From contig NZ_VZPJ01000006.1 of the NCBI RefSeq assembly GCF_008801605.1, positions 62,001 through 126,000 of the forward strand: a DNA stretch of 64,000 nt. The letters are read 5' to 3'. Shown piece by piece: positions 7,462 to 18,063 of this stretch. The position numbers and the translations under genes are program-made. Positions within the stretch are counted from its first letter, which is position 1. Each line of letters starts with the position of its first letter. The notes beneath the pieces are model-generated. The model saw only the letters and a program-made list of their open reading frames with translations. It did not search any database and was not told where the DNA came from. The stretch comes from Pseudomonas brassicacearum subsp. brassicacearum (GTDB lineage: Bacteria; Pseudomonadota; Gammaproteobacteria; Pseudomonadales; Pseudomonadaceae).

Positions 7462-10400
7462 AGGGGGACCACCTGGCCTTCGACCGGCGCCGGCGCCAGC
7501 AGCTCTTTCAGGGTTGCACTGCCAACCCCACCCAGGTCCCGTAGCCGTGCCACGAATGTCGACACCGGGCGGGCATGCGCAGCGTTGAAGCCCAGGCATA
7601 TTTCACCGCGCAAGAGCGGGTCGGCGGAACACACATCACGCAGGATCAGGCAGTGTTCACTGTCCGGATCGACAATGACCAGATGCGCCTGGACGATCTC
7701 GAACACGAGTTTTCCAGGCTCATCGAATGCCCAGATCAATGTGCTTGCCATGGCGGGTGGTTCATCCAGGGCATGTCGACAGTCGACAATGACCGAGTCC
7801 AGTTTCAGCCACTCCTTCTTCGTCAAATGACACGTCACCGCGCCCTGGCCCAAGCGCAGAATCAACGTATTGACCTCATCGGGGATCAGCGGCAGGAGAT
7901 CGCGGCCGACCTTCGCCCCTTCGACGACCAGCACCTGGGCGTTGCGCTGGACATAATCGAACGGCCCGATGCTGCGCTTGTCGGGATAGATGAGCACCCG
8001 CCCATCCTGATGCTTGTGCAGCAGCACGTTGACCTGAGCCTGAGTGCCGAGCAGGGTAAAGTTCCTGGGCAGGTTCTTGCCGGTCACCCGCAGCAGCCGG
8101 GCACTTTGCACGTCATACCATTGCAGGCTCCCAGGCTCGGATTCCACCGACACGAACTCGGTATGCTGCGCTTGCTCCAGCAACCGCTGGAGAGCTTCGA
8201 TCAGGTGTTCGCCCTGGGCGCTCACCCAGTCGTGATTGACCCCAGTGATGGTCCCCGCTTCCTGATGACGCAGCGCCAGCGACAGGCCGTCCACGCTTAT
8301 CCCGCGCAAGCCGCTGCCTTCGAGCGTGACATCGGCGAAGCGCCAGCTCGCCCACTCCCGCTGATACGTCGGCAGGCTGTCGCCCGCCAGCAATTGCGAG
8401 CCGGCGCCGAAAGCCTGGTCAAGCCGCTGCGGGTCGAAGAATGCCTGGCTCAATACTTCACCACTCGACCGATCGAACAGCCAGACCGACTGATTATCGG
8501 GCGTCATGCCGAGCAAGCGAACTTCCTTGTCGAGTCCCGGATCGCACAACAGCAAGCGGTTATTCACGTACCAGGCACACAGGTTGCCGTCACCAGCGAC
8601 ATTGCGCAGACCGGCAATGGCAAAATCCCTGCCCGGGTAACGCTTGGCCAACGGCTCAAGCGCCTGCCACCACCGACTACGCCCCTTGAGCCACTGTTCG
8701 CTCACGCCGGCAAACTGCAACGTTTCTTGCGCGCCCAGGTTGAAAAACAGCCCGTTTTCATCGAGCGCCACATACCCCCCGTCGACGGCCAGGATCTGCT
8801 TGAGCCCCTCCGGCTGCACCCATTGCCGGGTCCATTGCGCCTTGCCGTCGTTCACGTTGCGTTGCAGTCGGCAGAGCGTCTGGTTGGCGGTGACTCGCTG
8901 GTAAACGAAGAACACCTCGCTGTCGTCGGCCATGGGCAATAGCATCAGCCCGTCCAGGTTCTTGATCGAGTCATCCCAGCCACGGAAATGATGCCTGGCG
9001 GGTGGCGCCAGGATCAGACGTCGATCGCTGCGGCGTACCCATGCCAGGTCTCGGGAATCGGGCGCAATCGTCCAGCAGATCGAAACGTACGAAGCCGGCT
9101 GCCAATCGACGGTCGTCGCCCCGTTATGCGAAGGCCCGAGGGGCAGCCGCAGAAAGTCGCCCAGTACGGACGACCACCCGGCCAGGGTATCGCTGCTCAA
9201 CAGCAGCGCCTGCAGTTGCGGCGCCGTGTCGTAGGTGACGGAACTCAACAGCAATTGGCTGTCATGAATCAGGTAGCGATATTGCCGGACGGTTTGGTTG
9301 TCGAGGACGTATTCCTGCACGACATGAATCACCCCTTGCGCATCCGCTTCCAGGCTGCGAATCGTGCTTTGCCCCTCTTGAAGCAGTAACAGGTAGCGAC
9401 ACTTGAGCAAACCCGTGGCGCAATCCGTCTGCCAGATCTGGAACCCGTCGGGATCGTAGAAATAGGCGGACTCACCCATGACGACCGACAGCTGCGGCTC
9501 ACCGAGCACGGCCAGGTCGTCACGAATGTAGAGAAAGCGGTCCTCGCCCGCGTCATACCAGGCCGTGGTGTAGCGCGGTTGCCGGGGATCCTCGAACGGG
9601 ATCAGATAGTGATGGACCGGCGTATACGGCAGCGCCAATCGATGCTCGCGCGCCAGGCCCTTGTAGTGGTCAAGCAGCGCCTGTTCATCGAGCCCTTCCG
9701 GCGCCGTCTGTTCGAGGATATCCAGCTGGCGTTTACCCTGGGGGACTCTGAACAGCTGGTCGGCCGTGCGAATCAGCACCTCCTGCTGGCCGACACGGCT
9801 CACATGAACGGTGCCGATGTACAGCTCGCCGGAAGGCTCGATCCGGATATCCCGGTCATTGGCCCAGGAGGCCTGCAACACCCAGCGGCAATACATGAGG
9901 TTCGGTGAGACAAGGCTGATATCGACCCCGGGATTGAGCGTCACGGTACAACGCGAGTCGGCCCCTCGGAGCCAATAGGACAACTTGCCTTGCCAGGCTT
10001 CCGGCATCACGGGAACCACCAGTGTCCGCTCTACTGCATCCAGGTACACCCGGATGACCGTTTCGCCGTACACCGGACTCAGGCGATTGAGAATGTAGTC
10101 GGACGGAAACGAATAGAACGAGAACAAAAACAGCCAGGTCCCGTCCGCTTGCCTTTTCTCCAGCCGCCGGGCCGTGTCGAAGCCGCGATCATGGCGCCAG
10201 CGGGCAAAGGGCAGCGCCTTGTATTCATAGCCGTAAGTGGTTTGCGGCGTGCAGGGCAGCACGATGGGTTGTCCTGCCGGCGGGACGAATCCGATCCGTC
10301 CAGGCAGCCCCAGTTCTCGACGGATGTCGATCGCCCGCGCCTCATCGGGATCGAAGCCCGGCACACCGAAATGATCATGCAGGGGATACAGCTTTGGACT

Positions 10401-13400
10401 GTCGAGCTGCAACGTCCCCTCCTCCAGGTCAATGCTTCTGACGATCAGTGAAGGCCGTGCCACCCACGCGGCCAGCGTGTGATCGTAGCAGTAGCCGTCA
10501 CCACGATAGGCCTGCTCCAGCTCATCGAAAAACTGACCGACGTCCCGCGCCTGCTGCGCGATGCTGGCGAATCCCTGGGCCAGGGCGGCCACCCCGACCG
10601 CCACCCCACCAAGAATCACACCCGCACCGCCGAGCACCGCCGCGGCGGTCGACGCCCCGGCCAACCCCGCGCCAACACCGCCCGCCGTCAAGGCCAGGCT
10701 GGCAGAGTCGAATGTCAGCTGGGTACCGAACTGCGCTTTCTCGATGCCGGTTTGCGCCGTCTTCAGTTGATAGATATCAAAGCCGACATTGGCCAGCCCC
10801 AACACCGCGCCGACGCCCTCGTTAGCCGCATGCCCCAGCGCCTGGCCAACGACCGGCGCACACGTGCGGGCAATGAGCCGTTCTTCCGCCAGGGCGGTGC
10901 GGGCCAACTGCACCAACCCCGTCACGTCCATGACATTGCCGTGCACCAACTGCGCATAGTTGACGTAGGCATGCAGGCGCACGGCGGTGGTCAACGTTCG
11001 GTCATCCCCTTCGCGCCCGCGCAAGGCGTTCATCAAGGCCTGGATGGTGAAGCCAGCGTTTAGGGTATGGACGCTGCCGGCCTCGGTCGGATCCACGACA
11101 CCACCGCTCTGCACAGGTTGGCGCGCCAGGGTCGAAAACTGTTCCGACAGCCAGTTCTTGATGCGTAACAGGCGATGATCGTCACTGAGCACCCAGACCT
11201 GCTGTTGCGGTTGCGCGGGATCGATCAGGCTCACTCGGTATTGGCCTTCGGGCGTGATCTCCAGCGTATCGAACAAGGGCACCAGCGGCGTCGGCGAGTC
11301 ATTCAGCGCCTGCAAATCGACCGTTGCCTGGGCGATCTGCTGTCCCCACCAATGGCTGTCCAGCGCCAGCAAGCTACTGCCCAGGTGCGAATTGTCGACC
11401 AGGGACCTTCCGTAGGCACGGTTCAGGCGCTGGCGAATCGCAAGTGCCGGTTTTCCTGGCAAAGGATCGGGCTTGAGCAGGTGCTCCACCGTGAATCCGT
11501 CAGAAAGCTCCAAGGCCGAGATCTTGGCGCTGTGCAGGTCGATCAGATCGAATTGCGGTCGCGCTTCAGAACCATAGGCAGCGTAATAGCGGGCCATGCC
11601 CTCGGTCTGGAAAAAGTGCTCCAGCGCACGTTGCAGCCCGTCCGGATGGTCGAATTTGCACAGGCCAAAGTTCGGGTCGAAAAAATGATAGGTGGCGCGT
11701 TCCCCGCTGACGGTCTTGGCCACCAGCATCGAATGGTTGTCCGAGTTGAGCATCAGCGTACGGGGGGCGGCGTGTCTTTCGAGTGCGGCCGTGACCTGAT
11801 CCAGGTCGGCCTGGCCAAGCCGCGTGCCAACGTCACCCAGCGACACGTCTCGCAGGGCTTCCAGGGTTTGCAGAAAGGCCTGGGAGTCGGCTTGCCCGGG
11901 TTCGAGCACCGTCAGGAAGAAACGCTCGCGCAACTGCCCGGAGGCTACATCGCCCTGGGCCAGCGCCGCGCTCATCGCCAGCGCCAACGGATAGCAACGC
12001 CCACCAATCGTCTCGCCATCGCTGCCGAGCAGCAAATCCTGGGGGACCATCTGGACGCCGTTGTGACCGAAGCCATCCAGCACCTGCGCGGAGCGTTCAA
12101 CGATCTGGACACGATGTTCAAGGGTCGCCGCTTTCTGGATCCGTGCAACATGGCGGCCCCACTGGAACAGCGTTCGCGCCTCTTTCAAGGCCGCTTTCTT
12201 CAGGTCCAGCGTGCTGTCGGACGGCATCGGCGCATACGCCGGATCGCTCGACAGGCCGTCCATGAATCCGGCCGCCTTGCGCTTGAACAATTGCCGCTCG
12301 ATGACTGCATAACGGCCGGACACGCCCTGCTCGGCAACGCTGTTGGCCAGGTTCTCCAGCTCACTGGTGGCCGCGTTGAAACGCTGGTTATCCAGCGCAT
12401 CCAAGCCTAGCAGCAGGCCCAGCGACACCCTTTGCAAAGGGCTGGCTTCGATGAGACGGCGGGCGCCACTGGCGATATCGATCAGCACTTCATCGATCCC
12501 CAGGTTTTGCATCCTTGCATCGCTCAGGAATACCGGAACCAGCGCATCGGCAGCCTGATGCCGGATACGCTGGCGATCATCGAAACTCAGCGGCAGTGGT
12601 TTCTCGAAGCGGATTTCACCGTCATGCCCCTGGCTCATCGCCTCGATGAACGGCTCGCCGAGCCCCTCGACCAATTGCTCCAGCACATCGGTCAGCAGCA
12701 CCGCTCGCCCTTCGATCAGCGGCCAGCCCTGTTGGAACTCGATGGTCGAGTGCTTGAGCAACTGCGCCATATCACCGCTGTAGCGCGTGGAGTACAGCCC
12801 CTCACGCCAACTCGTCTGTTCGTTGCTGACCCATTTCTCGTGATCGGTCTCATTTTCTTTCCAGGAGTGATCCTGCTCCTCTTCGGTGGCACCGTTCACC
12901 GTCCCATTGGGCGCAATGGCCGCCTCTTTGCTCAGGCTCTCGGCAATGGCGGCGCCCAAGTGCGCTTTCGCATAGTCGACCATGCCATCGCGCATGGCGC
13001 CGGGCCCCGTCAGGTAGATGGTGCCCTCGCTTTCGAACCGAATACCATCGCCAAAGTGGGTCGCGATGGCCGTAATCAGCGCTATCGCTCTCGGCACGTC
13101 TTCCATCGACAGTCCAGTCAGCGGTCCATTGGTTTTTTCGAACACTTCCTCCACCAGCCTCAACATGCCAGCAACATCACTCAACGCAATATCGCGCTGA
13201 GCGGCCAACCGGGTCGAAGCATCGATCAACGCGTAGTTGGCGCGCAAACGCTCGATCACACTGTTGAGAACCGCACAGCCCGGATGGGCCATCAGAAACG
13301 CATTGGATAACGATTGCTGCATGGCCAAGGCCCGCAGCGCGAAGGGACGCGCAAGCCGATCCGCCGGTTGCGCGAAGACCTCGCTCAGGCTTGGCCGGCT

Positions 13401-14528
13401 TTGCGCGAAGGCTTGCAGCGCTGGAAAATACTCGGCGCCAATGTGTGTGTAATGGCTGGAAGAGGCTTGGCGACCCGGCATCCATTCGGGGTTGTTGTTC
13501 AGCAGCAGTTGCAGGACTCCAAGGCGGGCATTACGGTCAAAACCGCTGATATCAACAGCGCCGAGGGTTTGCGACAACGGCGGAAGGTGGTCGACATCGG
13601 TATAGCTACCGCCTTCGGCATACAGGACCTCGGCGCGCACAACATCAGACGCCGCCGCCATATTGCCGCGCAAACACATCTCCCGCTCATAGACATCCTG
13701 CAACTGCAACGAAACGTCCCCTGTCGCGATGTCACGCAACTTGAAACCGTCCATATCCAAGACACTGCGACGATTGTCTTCCAACTGTTTGCGCAGTACT
13801 TGCACATCCTGGCCGTAGGCGCGGGACAATAAATCCATTCGGGCCTCGTCGGCTGACCCTCCGCCCACCACTGCCGCACTGATATGTGCATGCATCTGTT
13901 GTTTCAGAACAATGGTCCGCTCGTTGTATAAGCCGCCCAATTCAACTTCGGAGATACGCTCATCAACCCCTTGTAGAAAAACATCGGTCTTGGCGGCTTC
14001 GACAATCAACCTGTTGGTTTGCCAGGCCAGTAGCGCATCGCTGTCATACCAGAGATTCAGGCTATAACCCTGCCTGGCCAACACTTCTTTCCACACATTT
14101 AGATAGTCGCGCTGAATGTTGCCAAGCCCGCCGCCGAGCCAGACAAAGTGCAACGTCTTGGGCACCTCCGTTGGCACTCGCTTCATCTGTTCGGTGCTGA
14201 ACTGAAGGCGTGCTTCATGACGTTCGACTTTGTCATAGATTCGCGGCAGATCCATCGCTGTCTCGCCAGGGCCGGACGTACGCCCCTCCAGGCTGCGCTT
14301 CACCCTGCGGCTGCCCAGGACCTGGGCGAGCGTCTGTTTCAAGAGCCCCAGCGGCTCGAGCAGCCTGTGGGAATCCGGCATACCGATACAGGCAAAGTAA
14401 TAACGGATGACCGCGTCATATTGTTCATTGTTTTTGTAGGGCAGCAATGCCCTTTCGAGGTCGGCCAGTTTGAAAAGGCTGATGAATCCGAGCGCACCAT
14501 CACGCGTCTGGACGTTTGCTTCCTGCAT
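7446..14528 (-). CDS. Large TcdA/TcdB-like toxin (glycosyltransferase, cysteine protease-like, pore-forming)
   Basis: A 2,360-residue protein resembling the large clostridial glucosylating toxins. Residues about 120-330 carry VPKTLHFVWLGG and YAEGGSYTDVD, the sugar-nucleotide-binding DxD (Asp311/Asp313) of the TcdA/TcdB catalytic domain; the glycosyltransferase region runs to about residue 570. Residues about 840-960 show GGRCYPLALAMS (Cys845), NSDNHSMLVAK (His932) and FFDPNFG (Asp951), the order and spacing of a papain-like C58/YopT-type protease. A Gly/Ala-rich hydrophobic segment (about 1274-1326) fits the TcdA/TcdB pore-forming domain. The last 900 residues look beta-rich, without obvious choline-binding-type repeats. 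There is no signal peptide and no secretion gene nearby. The frame opens at 14675; the ATG at 14528 is chosen because it has GGGAG upstream and the preceding residues look non-coding. Function is inferred from motifs. Confidence 0.88.
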   Translation of the reverse strand: MQEANVQTRDGALGFISLFKLADLERALLPYKNNEQYDAVIRYYFACIGMPDSHRLLEPLGLLKQTLAQVLGSRRVKRSLEGRTSGPGETAMDLPRIYDKVERHEARLQFSTEQMKRVPTEVPKTLHFVWLGGGLGNIQRDYLNVWKEVLARQGYSLNLWYDSDALLAWQTNRLIVEAAKTDVFLQGVDERISEVELGGLYNERTIVLKQQMHAHISAAVVGGGSADEARMDLLSRAYGQDVQVLRKQLEDNRRSVLDMDGFKLRDIATGDVSLQLQDVYEREMCLRGNMAAASDVVRAEVLYAEGGSYTDVDHLPPLSQTLGAVDISGFDRNARLGVLQLLLNNNPEWMPGRQASSSHYTHIGAEYFPALQAFAQSRPSLSEVFAQPADRLARPFALRALAMQQSLSNAFLMAHPGCAVLNSVIERLRANYALIDASTRLAAQRDIALSDVAGMLRLVEEVFEKTNGPLTGLSMEDVPRAIALITAIATHFGDGIRFESEGTIYLTGPGAMRDGMVDYAKAHLGAAIAESLSKEAAIAPNGTVNGATEEEQDHSWKENETDHEKWVSNEQTSWREGLYSTRYSGDMAQLLKHSTIEFQQGWPLIEGRAVLLTDVLEQLVEGLGEPFIEAMSQGHDGEIRFEKPLPLSFDDRQRIRHQAADALVPVFLSDARMQNLGIDEVLIDIASGARRLIEASPLQRVSLGLLLGLDALDNQRFNAATSELENLANSVAEQGVSGRYAVIERQLFKRKAAGFMDGLSSDPAYAPMPSDSTLDLKKAALKEARTLFQWGRHVARIQKAATLEHRVQIVERSAQVLDGFGHNGVQMVPQDLLLGSDGETIGGRCYPLALAMSAALAQGDVASGQLRERFFLTVLEPGQADSQAFLQTLEALRDVSLGDVGTRLGQADLDQVTAALERHAAPRTLMLNSDNHSMLVAKTVSGERATYHFFDPNFGLCKFDHPDGLQRALEHFFQTEGMARYYAAYGSEARPQFDLIDLHSAKISALELSDGFTVEHLLKPDPLPGKPALAIRQRLNRAYGRSLVDNSHLGSSLLALDSHWWGQQIAQATVDLQALNDSPTPLVPLFDTLEITPEGQYRVSLIDPAQPQQQVWVLSDDHRLLRIKNWLSEQFSTLARQPVQSGGVVDPTEAGSVHTLNAGFTIQALMNALRGREGDDRTLTTAVRLHAYVNYAQLVHGNVMDVTGLVQLARTALAEERLIARTCAPVVGQALGHAANEGVGAVLGLANVGFDIYQLKTAQTGIEKAQFGTQLTFDSASLALTAGGVGAGLAGASTAAAVLGGAGVILGGVAVGVAALAQGFASIAQQARDVGQFFDELEQAYRGDGYCYDHTLAAWVARPSLIVRSIDLEEGTLQLDSPKLYPLHDHFGVPGFDPDEARAIDIRRELGLPGRIGFVPPAGQPIVLPCTPQTTYGYEYKALPFARWRHDRGFDTARRLEKRQADGTWLFLFSFYSFPSDYILNRLSPVYGETVIRVYLDAVERTLVVPVMPEAWQGKLSYWLRGADSRCTVTLNPGVDISLVSPNLMYCRWVLQASWANDRDIRIEPSGELYIGTVHVSRVGQQEVLIRTADQLFRVPQGKRQLDILEQTAPEGLDEQALLDHYKGLAREHRLALPYTPVHHYLIPFEDPRQPRYTTAWYDAGEDRFLYIRDDLAVLGEPQLSVVMGESAYFYDPDGFQIWQTDCATGLLKCRYLLLLQEGQSTIRSLEADAQGVIHVVQEYVLDNQTVRQYRYLIHDSQLLLSSVTYDTAPQLQALLLSSDTLAGWSSVLGDFLRLPLGPSHNGATTVDWQPASYVSICWTIAPDSRDLAWVRRSDRRLILAPPARHHFRGWDDSIKNLDGLMLLPMADDSEVFFVYQRVTANQTLCRLQRNVNDGKAQWTRQWVQPEGLKQILAVDGGYVALDENGLFFNLGAQETLQFAGVSEQWLKGRSRWWQALEPLAKRYPGRDFAIAGLRNVAGDGNLCAWYVNNRLLLCDPGLDKEVRLLGMTPDNQSVWLFDRSSGEVLSQAFFDPQRLDQAFGAGSQLLAGDSLPTYQREWASWRFADVTLEGSGLRGISVDGLSLALRHQEAGTITGVNHDWVSAQGEHLIEALQRLLEQAQHTEFVSVESEPGSLQWYDVQSARLLRVTGKNLPRNFTLLGTQAQVNVLLHKHQDGRVLIYPDKRSIGPFDYVQRNAQVLVVEGAKVGRDLLPLIPDEVNTLILRLGQGAVTCHLTKKEWLKLDSVIVDCRHALDEPPAMASTLIWAFDEPGKLVFEIVQAHLVIVDPDSEHCLILRDVCSADPLLRGEICLGFNAAHARPVSTFVARLRDLGGVGSATLKELLAPAPVEGQVVPLQGTR

Positions 14529-15005
14529 AAAAAAGACACTCCCGGCCTGTCCGCTAGAAAAAGAACAGGCATATAAAAGCATTGTCGCCAGAAGGTGCTC
14601 TGGCGAACGTTCATTCCATTGATATTTTTTAACTTGGCGACAACTAAAGCCTATGCCAAGCACTGACAAGCGCACACCGGAAACTTATCAGGCGCGCAAA
14701 CTAACGCTTAGCACCCGGCAGTTCAAACGGGAAGGCTTTCAATGCATTACAAAGGAGGATCAAGACAACAAATTGCTCTTTCATTTAACAGGCGAAAAAC
14801 AAGACGAAAGAAACGAAAACGGGGCCAGAGATTGCTCTCGCTGGGCTGCGAGCAGGAGCTGTGCAGGAGCTGTCGAGTGCAACGAGGCTGCGATCTTTCC
14901 CCAGCCACTTGAGTCTCAAGCGAAAGATCAAAAGATCGCAGCCTTCGGCAGCTCCTACGCCCAGCGGGAGCAAGCTCCCTCGCCACAATGGAACTGTGTT
15001 GCGAC
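14529..15005. other. Intergenic region, toxin promoter side and repeat
   Basis: About 480 bases between the toxin start and the end of cobJ. The half next to the toxin is A/T-rich and should hold its promoter. It includes an AAAGGAGG on the plus strand near 14752 with no convincing gene after it. The other half is a repeat copy (described separately). Confidence 0.5.
14858..14997. repeat. Long imperfect palindromic repeat, copy 1
   Basis: Contains ggctgcgatctttcc ... aaagatcaaaagatcgcagcc, then agctcctacg and gggagcaagctccctcgccaca. The same modules appear in the opposite order near 23.0-23.16 kb. The final module is a second REP-type palindrome, distinct from the GTGGGAGC type. Confidence 0.75.
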
Positions 15006-16706
15006 TCAGGCCGGCTTGAGCCCATACCAGCGTGGCGTATACACCCAGTTTCCACCCGATGCGCGCGGGAACACACAGGTCGTGGAGGAGCCGATCAGGA
15101 CCATGGTGCGCATATCCACCTGCTCGGCCGTGAGTTGCCCCAACGTGGTGACACGCAGGGTCTGGCCCGGACGACCGATGTCACGCCCCAACACCACCGG
15201 CGTCTCCGGCGTGCGGTGCTGGCCGACGATCTCCAGCGCACGCCCCAATTGCCACGGCCGCGCACGGGAAATCGGGTTGTAGAAAGCCAACGCCAGGTCG
15301 GCTTCGGCCGCCAGATCCAGGCGCTTCTCGATGATCGACCATGGTTTGAGATTGTCCGACAGCGACATCACGCAGAAGTCATGCCCCAACGGCGCACCGG
15401 CCTGGGCGGCGGTGGCGAGGGAGGCGGACACACCGGGCAGGATCTCCAGGTCAACCTGATGCCAGGCCGGATCGCTGGACTCGTGCAACGCTTCAAGCAC
15501 CGCCGCCGCCATGGCGAATACACCCGGGTCGCCGGACGATACCACGATCACCGAACGGCCTTGCGCAGCCAATTCAAAGGCGTGTCGCGCACGCTGCATT
15601 TCTTCGCGGTTGTCGGTGCAGTGCAGCACTTGATCGTCGCGAAACGGGCCGGCCATGCGCACATAGGTTTCGTAGCCGAGCACATCGGTGGCCCGCGCCA
15701 GTTCGGCTTTCACCGCCGGCACCATCAGTTCGGCCGCGCCCGGCCCCAGGCCGATCACCGCCAGGCGTCCGCGCGAGCGACCGATTTGGGCCACCTCCAA
15801 GGGTTGCGCGGCAACGGCGATGGCCAGGTTGTCAGTCGCCGAAAGGATGTTCACCGCCGGCACCGAACTGCGCGCCAAGGTGGCGGCATCGCCGGTCATC
15901 ACCACAAAGCGCAGCGCCACCCCGAGTTCCAGCGCCGCTTCACGCAAGGCCACACTGGCCATCAGCGTATCCGCCGCCACCAGGCACGCCAGGCTCTGAA
16001 GCGCTACTTTCGCTTGCTGCAAAGCGGCACGAATGGCACCCGGCAGATCAGCCACCTCGGCGCTCACCACCACCGCGACACTGCGCGGATAAATCAACAG
16101 TTCGTGAGTGCTCGCGTCACGCTCCGCATGGCCGACGTGGATCGTGCGCCGCGCCTGCGGGTCTTGCGGCAACTGCGCCTGATCCAGCCACGGCGCCGCG
16201 CCTTCGATGCGCACCGGTTCACCGGCCAACAGGTCGGAGACGAAGCGCTTGCCCTGCTCCAGGTCGCCGAGGCTGTAGCCGCTTGGCGGATTGAGCAGGC
16301 AGGTGCCGAAACGCAATTCGCCGCTGGTGGTGATCGCCGGCGCCACTTGCAGCGTTACCGCGATGTCCCGGGCCATGACGTTGACCCCGCCCAGACCGCC
16401 CAGCAGCGGCACCACGGCGCTGCCATCCTCGGCCACCGCCAGTACCGGCGGCTCGGCGCCTTTTTCCAGCAACAGCGGCGCCAGGGTGCGGATGACGATG
16501 CCGGCCGCGCACAGGGCGATGATCGGTGTGTTCAGTTGGTAGAGCTCGCGCAACGTCGCGCCGAACTCGAGGTATTGGCGATCCACGCCCTCGACCCTTG
16601 CGGCCAGGCCGTGGATCAAGGCATCGGGATAGCGTTGCTGGATCCGCCGGGCCGTGGCGAGGCTGCCCGGGCCGAGGATGACGATGGCCGGCGCGGTAGA
16701 AGTCAT
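15006..16706 (-). CDS. cobJ: CbiG-CobJ fusion, precorrin-3B C17-methyltransferase
   Basis: A 566-residue bifunctional protein of cobalamin synthesis. The N-terminal half (about 1-310) is CbiG-like, with LCAAGIVIRTLAPLL and LLGGLGGVNVMARDIA, a region linked to opening of the corrin lactone ring. The C-terminal half (about 320-560) is an SAM-dependent tetrapyrrole methyltransferase, opening with VIGLGPGAAELMVPAV and containing VSSGDPGVFAMAAAVLE, typical of CobJ, which methylates C17 and contracts the ring. The start at 16706 overlaps the cobI stop by one base (TGATG); an in-frame GTG lies 12 bases upstream. It is the last gene of the leftward cobG-cobH-cobI-cobJ operon. Confidence 0.95.
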   Translation of the reverse strand: MTSTAPAIVILGPGSLATARRIQQRYPDALIHGLAARVEGVDRQYLEFGATLRELYQLNTPIIALCAAGIVIRTLAPLLLEKGAEPPVLAVAEDGSAVVPLLGGLGGVNVMARDIAVTLQVAPAITTSGELRFGTCLLNPPSGYSLGDLEQGKRFVSDLLAGEPVRIEGAAPWLDQAQLPQDPQARRTIHVGHAERDASTHELLIYPRSVAVVVSAEVADLPGAIRAALQQAKVALQSLACLVAADTLMASVALREAALELGVALRFVVMTGDAATLARSSVPAVNILSATDNLAIAVAAQPLEVAQIGRSRGRLAVIGLGPGAAELMVPAVKAELARATDVLGYETYVRMAGPFRDDQVLHCTDNREEMQRARHAFELAAQGRSVIVVSSGDPGVFAMAAAVLEALHESSDPAWHQVDLEILPGVSASLATAAQAGAPLGHDFCVMSLSDNLKPWSIIEKRLDLAAEADLALAFYNPISRARPWQLGRALEIVGQHRTPETPVVLGRDIGRPGQTLRVTTLGQLTAEQVDMRTMVLIGSSTTCVFPRASGGNWVYTPRWYGLKPA

Positions 16707-17440
16707 CAACCCTGCCACCGTTCGCCCGGGACGATGATCAGCGAAAAGTACGGCGAAGACATCGGCTCGACTTCATCCAATGGCACGATTTTCTGGTTGG
16801 CCATGGTCGCCCGCTCGACGTACAGCGCCCGTGCGTCCATGCCCAATTCCTGCAGCACTTGGCGAACCTTGGGGAAATTGCGCCCCAGCTTCATGATCAC
16901 CGCCGCATCGGCGTCGGCCAGGCGACGCTTGAGATCGTCGTGGGGCAAGACGCCGGAGAGCACCGACAGGCTCTGGTTGCGATAGACCAGCGGCGCACCG
17001 AGCACCGAGGCCCCGCCCAGCATCGAGCACACCCCGGGAATGACCTCGGCCTCATAGCGCTCGGCCAGGCGATCGTGCAGGTACATGTAGGAGCCGTAGA
17101 AAAACGGATCGCCCTCGCAGATCACCGCCACATCACGACCGGCATCCAGGTGCACGGCCAACTGTCCGGCGGCGGTGTCGTAGAAGTCGGCGATCACCTG
17201 TTCATAGGAAAGCGGCGCCGGCAGCGCTTCGGTGGTGACCGGGTAGACCAGCGGCAGTAAGGTTTGCGCATCCTGCAAATGGGCCTCGATGATGCCGAAG
17301 GCGTTGCCCTTCTTGCCCTTGGCCACGAAGTACGCCACCACCGGCGATTCGCGCAGCAGGCGCAGGGCCTTGACCGTAATCAGTTCCGGGTCACCGGGGC
17401 CCACGCCGAGGCCGATCAGACGTCCAGGCTGCTGCATCAT
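16706..17440 (-). CDS. cobI: Precorrin-2 C20-methyltransferase
   Basis: A 244-residue SAM-dependent methyltransferase that adds the C20 methyl group to precorrin-2 to give precorrin-3A. It shows the family N-terminus [24 protein letters not shown], the motif [18 protein letters not shown] and [20 protein letters not shown]. The length is normal. Its ATG overlaps the cobH stop by four bases (ATGA) and its stop touches the cobJ start, so the operon is tightly coupled. Confidence 0.96.
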   Translation of the reverse strand: MMQQPGRLIGLGVGPGDPELITVKALRLLRESPVVAYFVAKGKKGNAFGIIEAHLQDAQTLLPLVYPVTTEALPAPLSYEQVIADFYDTAAGQLAVHLDAGRDVAVICEGDPFFYGSYMYLHDRLAERYEAEVIPGVCSMLGGASVLGAPLVYRNQSLSVLSGVLPHDDLKRRLADADAAVIMKLGRNFPKVRQVLQELGMDARALYVERATMANQKIVPLDEVEPMSSPYFSLIIVPGERWQG

Positions 17441-18063
17441 TCAATCTCCGTAGCGAGGGCGTTGACGGCGGCGGCGGCCATGGCGCTACCGCCCAGGCGG
17501 CCTTGCATGATCACGAACGGCACGCCGCGGCTGTTGGCCGCCAGCATCGCCTTGGACTCGGCAGCACCGACGAAGCCCACCGGGAAACCGAGGATCAGTG
17601 CCGGTTTCGGCGCGCCGGCATCGAGCATCTCCAGCAGGTAGAACAGCGCGGTCGGCGCGTTGCCGATGACCACGACGCTGCCTTCCAGGTGCGGGCGCCA
17701 CAGCTCCAGCGCCGCCGCCGAACGGGTGTTGCCCAGCTCCAGGGCCAACGCCGGCACGCTTTCGTCGCGCAAGGTGCAAATCACCGGATTGTTGGCTGGC
17801 AGGCGAGCCCGGGTCACGCCTTCGGAGACCATCCGCGCATCGCACAGGATCGGCGCCCCGGCGGCCAGCGCCTGGCGCCCGGCCGTGCCCGCGCCCTCGG
17901 AAAACTGCAAGCCATCGATGGCCTCGACCATGCCGCAGGCGTGGATCACCCGCACCGCGAGTTTTTCCAGGTCGGCCGGAATGCGCGCCAGGTTGGCTTC
18001 GGCGCGGATGATCGCGAAGGAGTTGCGATAGATCTCCTGACCGTCGCGGATGTAATCAAGCAT
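17437..18063 (-). CDS. cobH: Precorrin-8X methylmutase
   Basis: A 208-residue enzyme that moves the C11 methyl group to C12, converting precorrin-8X to hydrogenobyrinate. It begins [23 protein letters not shown] and contains [10 protein letters not shown], the conserved active-site His region, and [16 protein letters not shown] near the C-terminus. The ATG at 18063 matches the family start; the frame is open a further 16 codons into cobG. It overlaps cobG by 8 bases. Confidence 0.95.
   Translation of the reverse strand: MLDYIRDGQEIYRNSFAIIRAEANLARIPADLEKLAVRVIHACGMVEAIDGLQFSEGAGTAGRQALAAGAPILCDARMVSEGVTRARLPANNPVICTLRDESVPALALELGNTRSAAALELWRPHLEGSVVVIGNAPTALFYLLEMLDAGAPKPALILGFPVGFVGAAESKAMLAANSRGVPFVIMQGRLGGSAMAAAAVNALATEIE

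Noticed and set aside
7575..8942. 455-codon plus-strand frame inside the giant toxin gene
   Set aside because: Arg/Gln/His-rich shadow of the toxin gene; nothing supports a real overlapping gene.
14653..15282. Plus-strand open frame with an AAAGGAGG upstream
   Set aside because: It runs through the palindromic repeat and into the end of cobJ; the product has no motifs and the codon use is poor.
14988..16985. 665-codon plus-strand frame opposite cobJ and cobI
   Set aside because: Arg/His/Gln-rich shadow of the cob genes on the minus strand.
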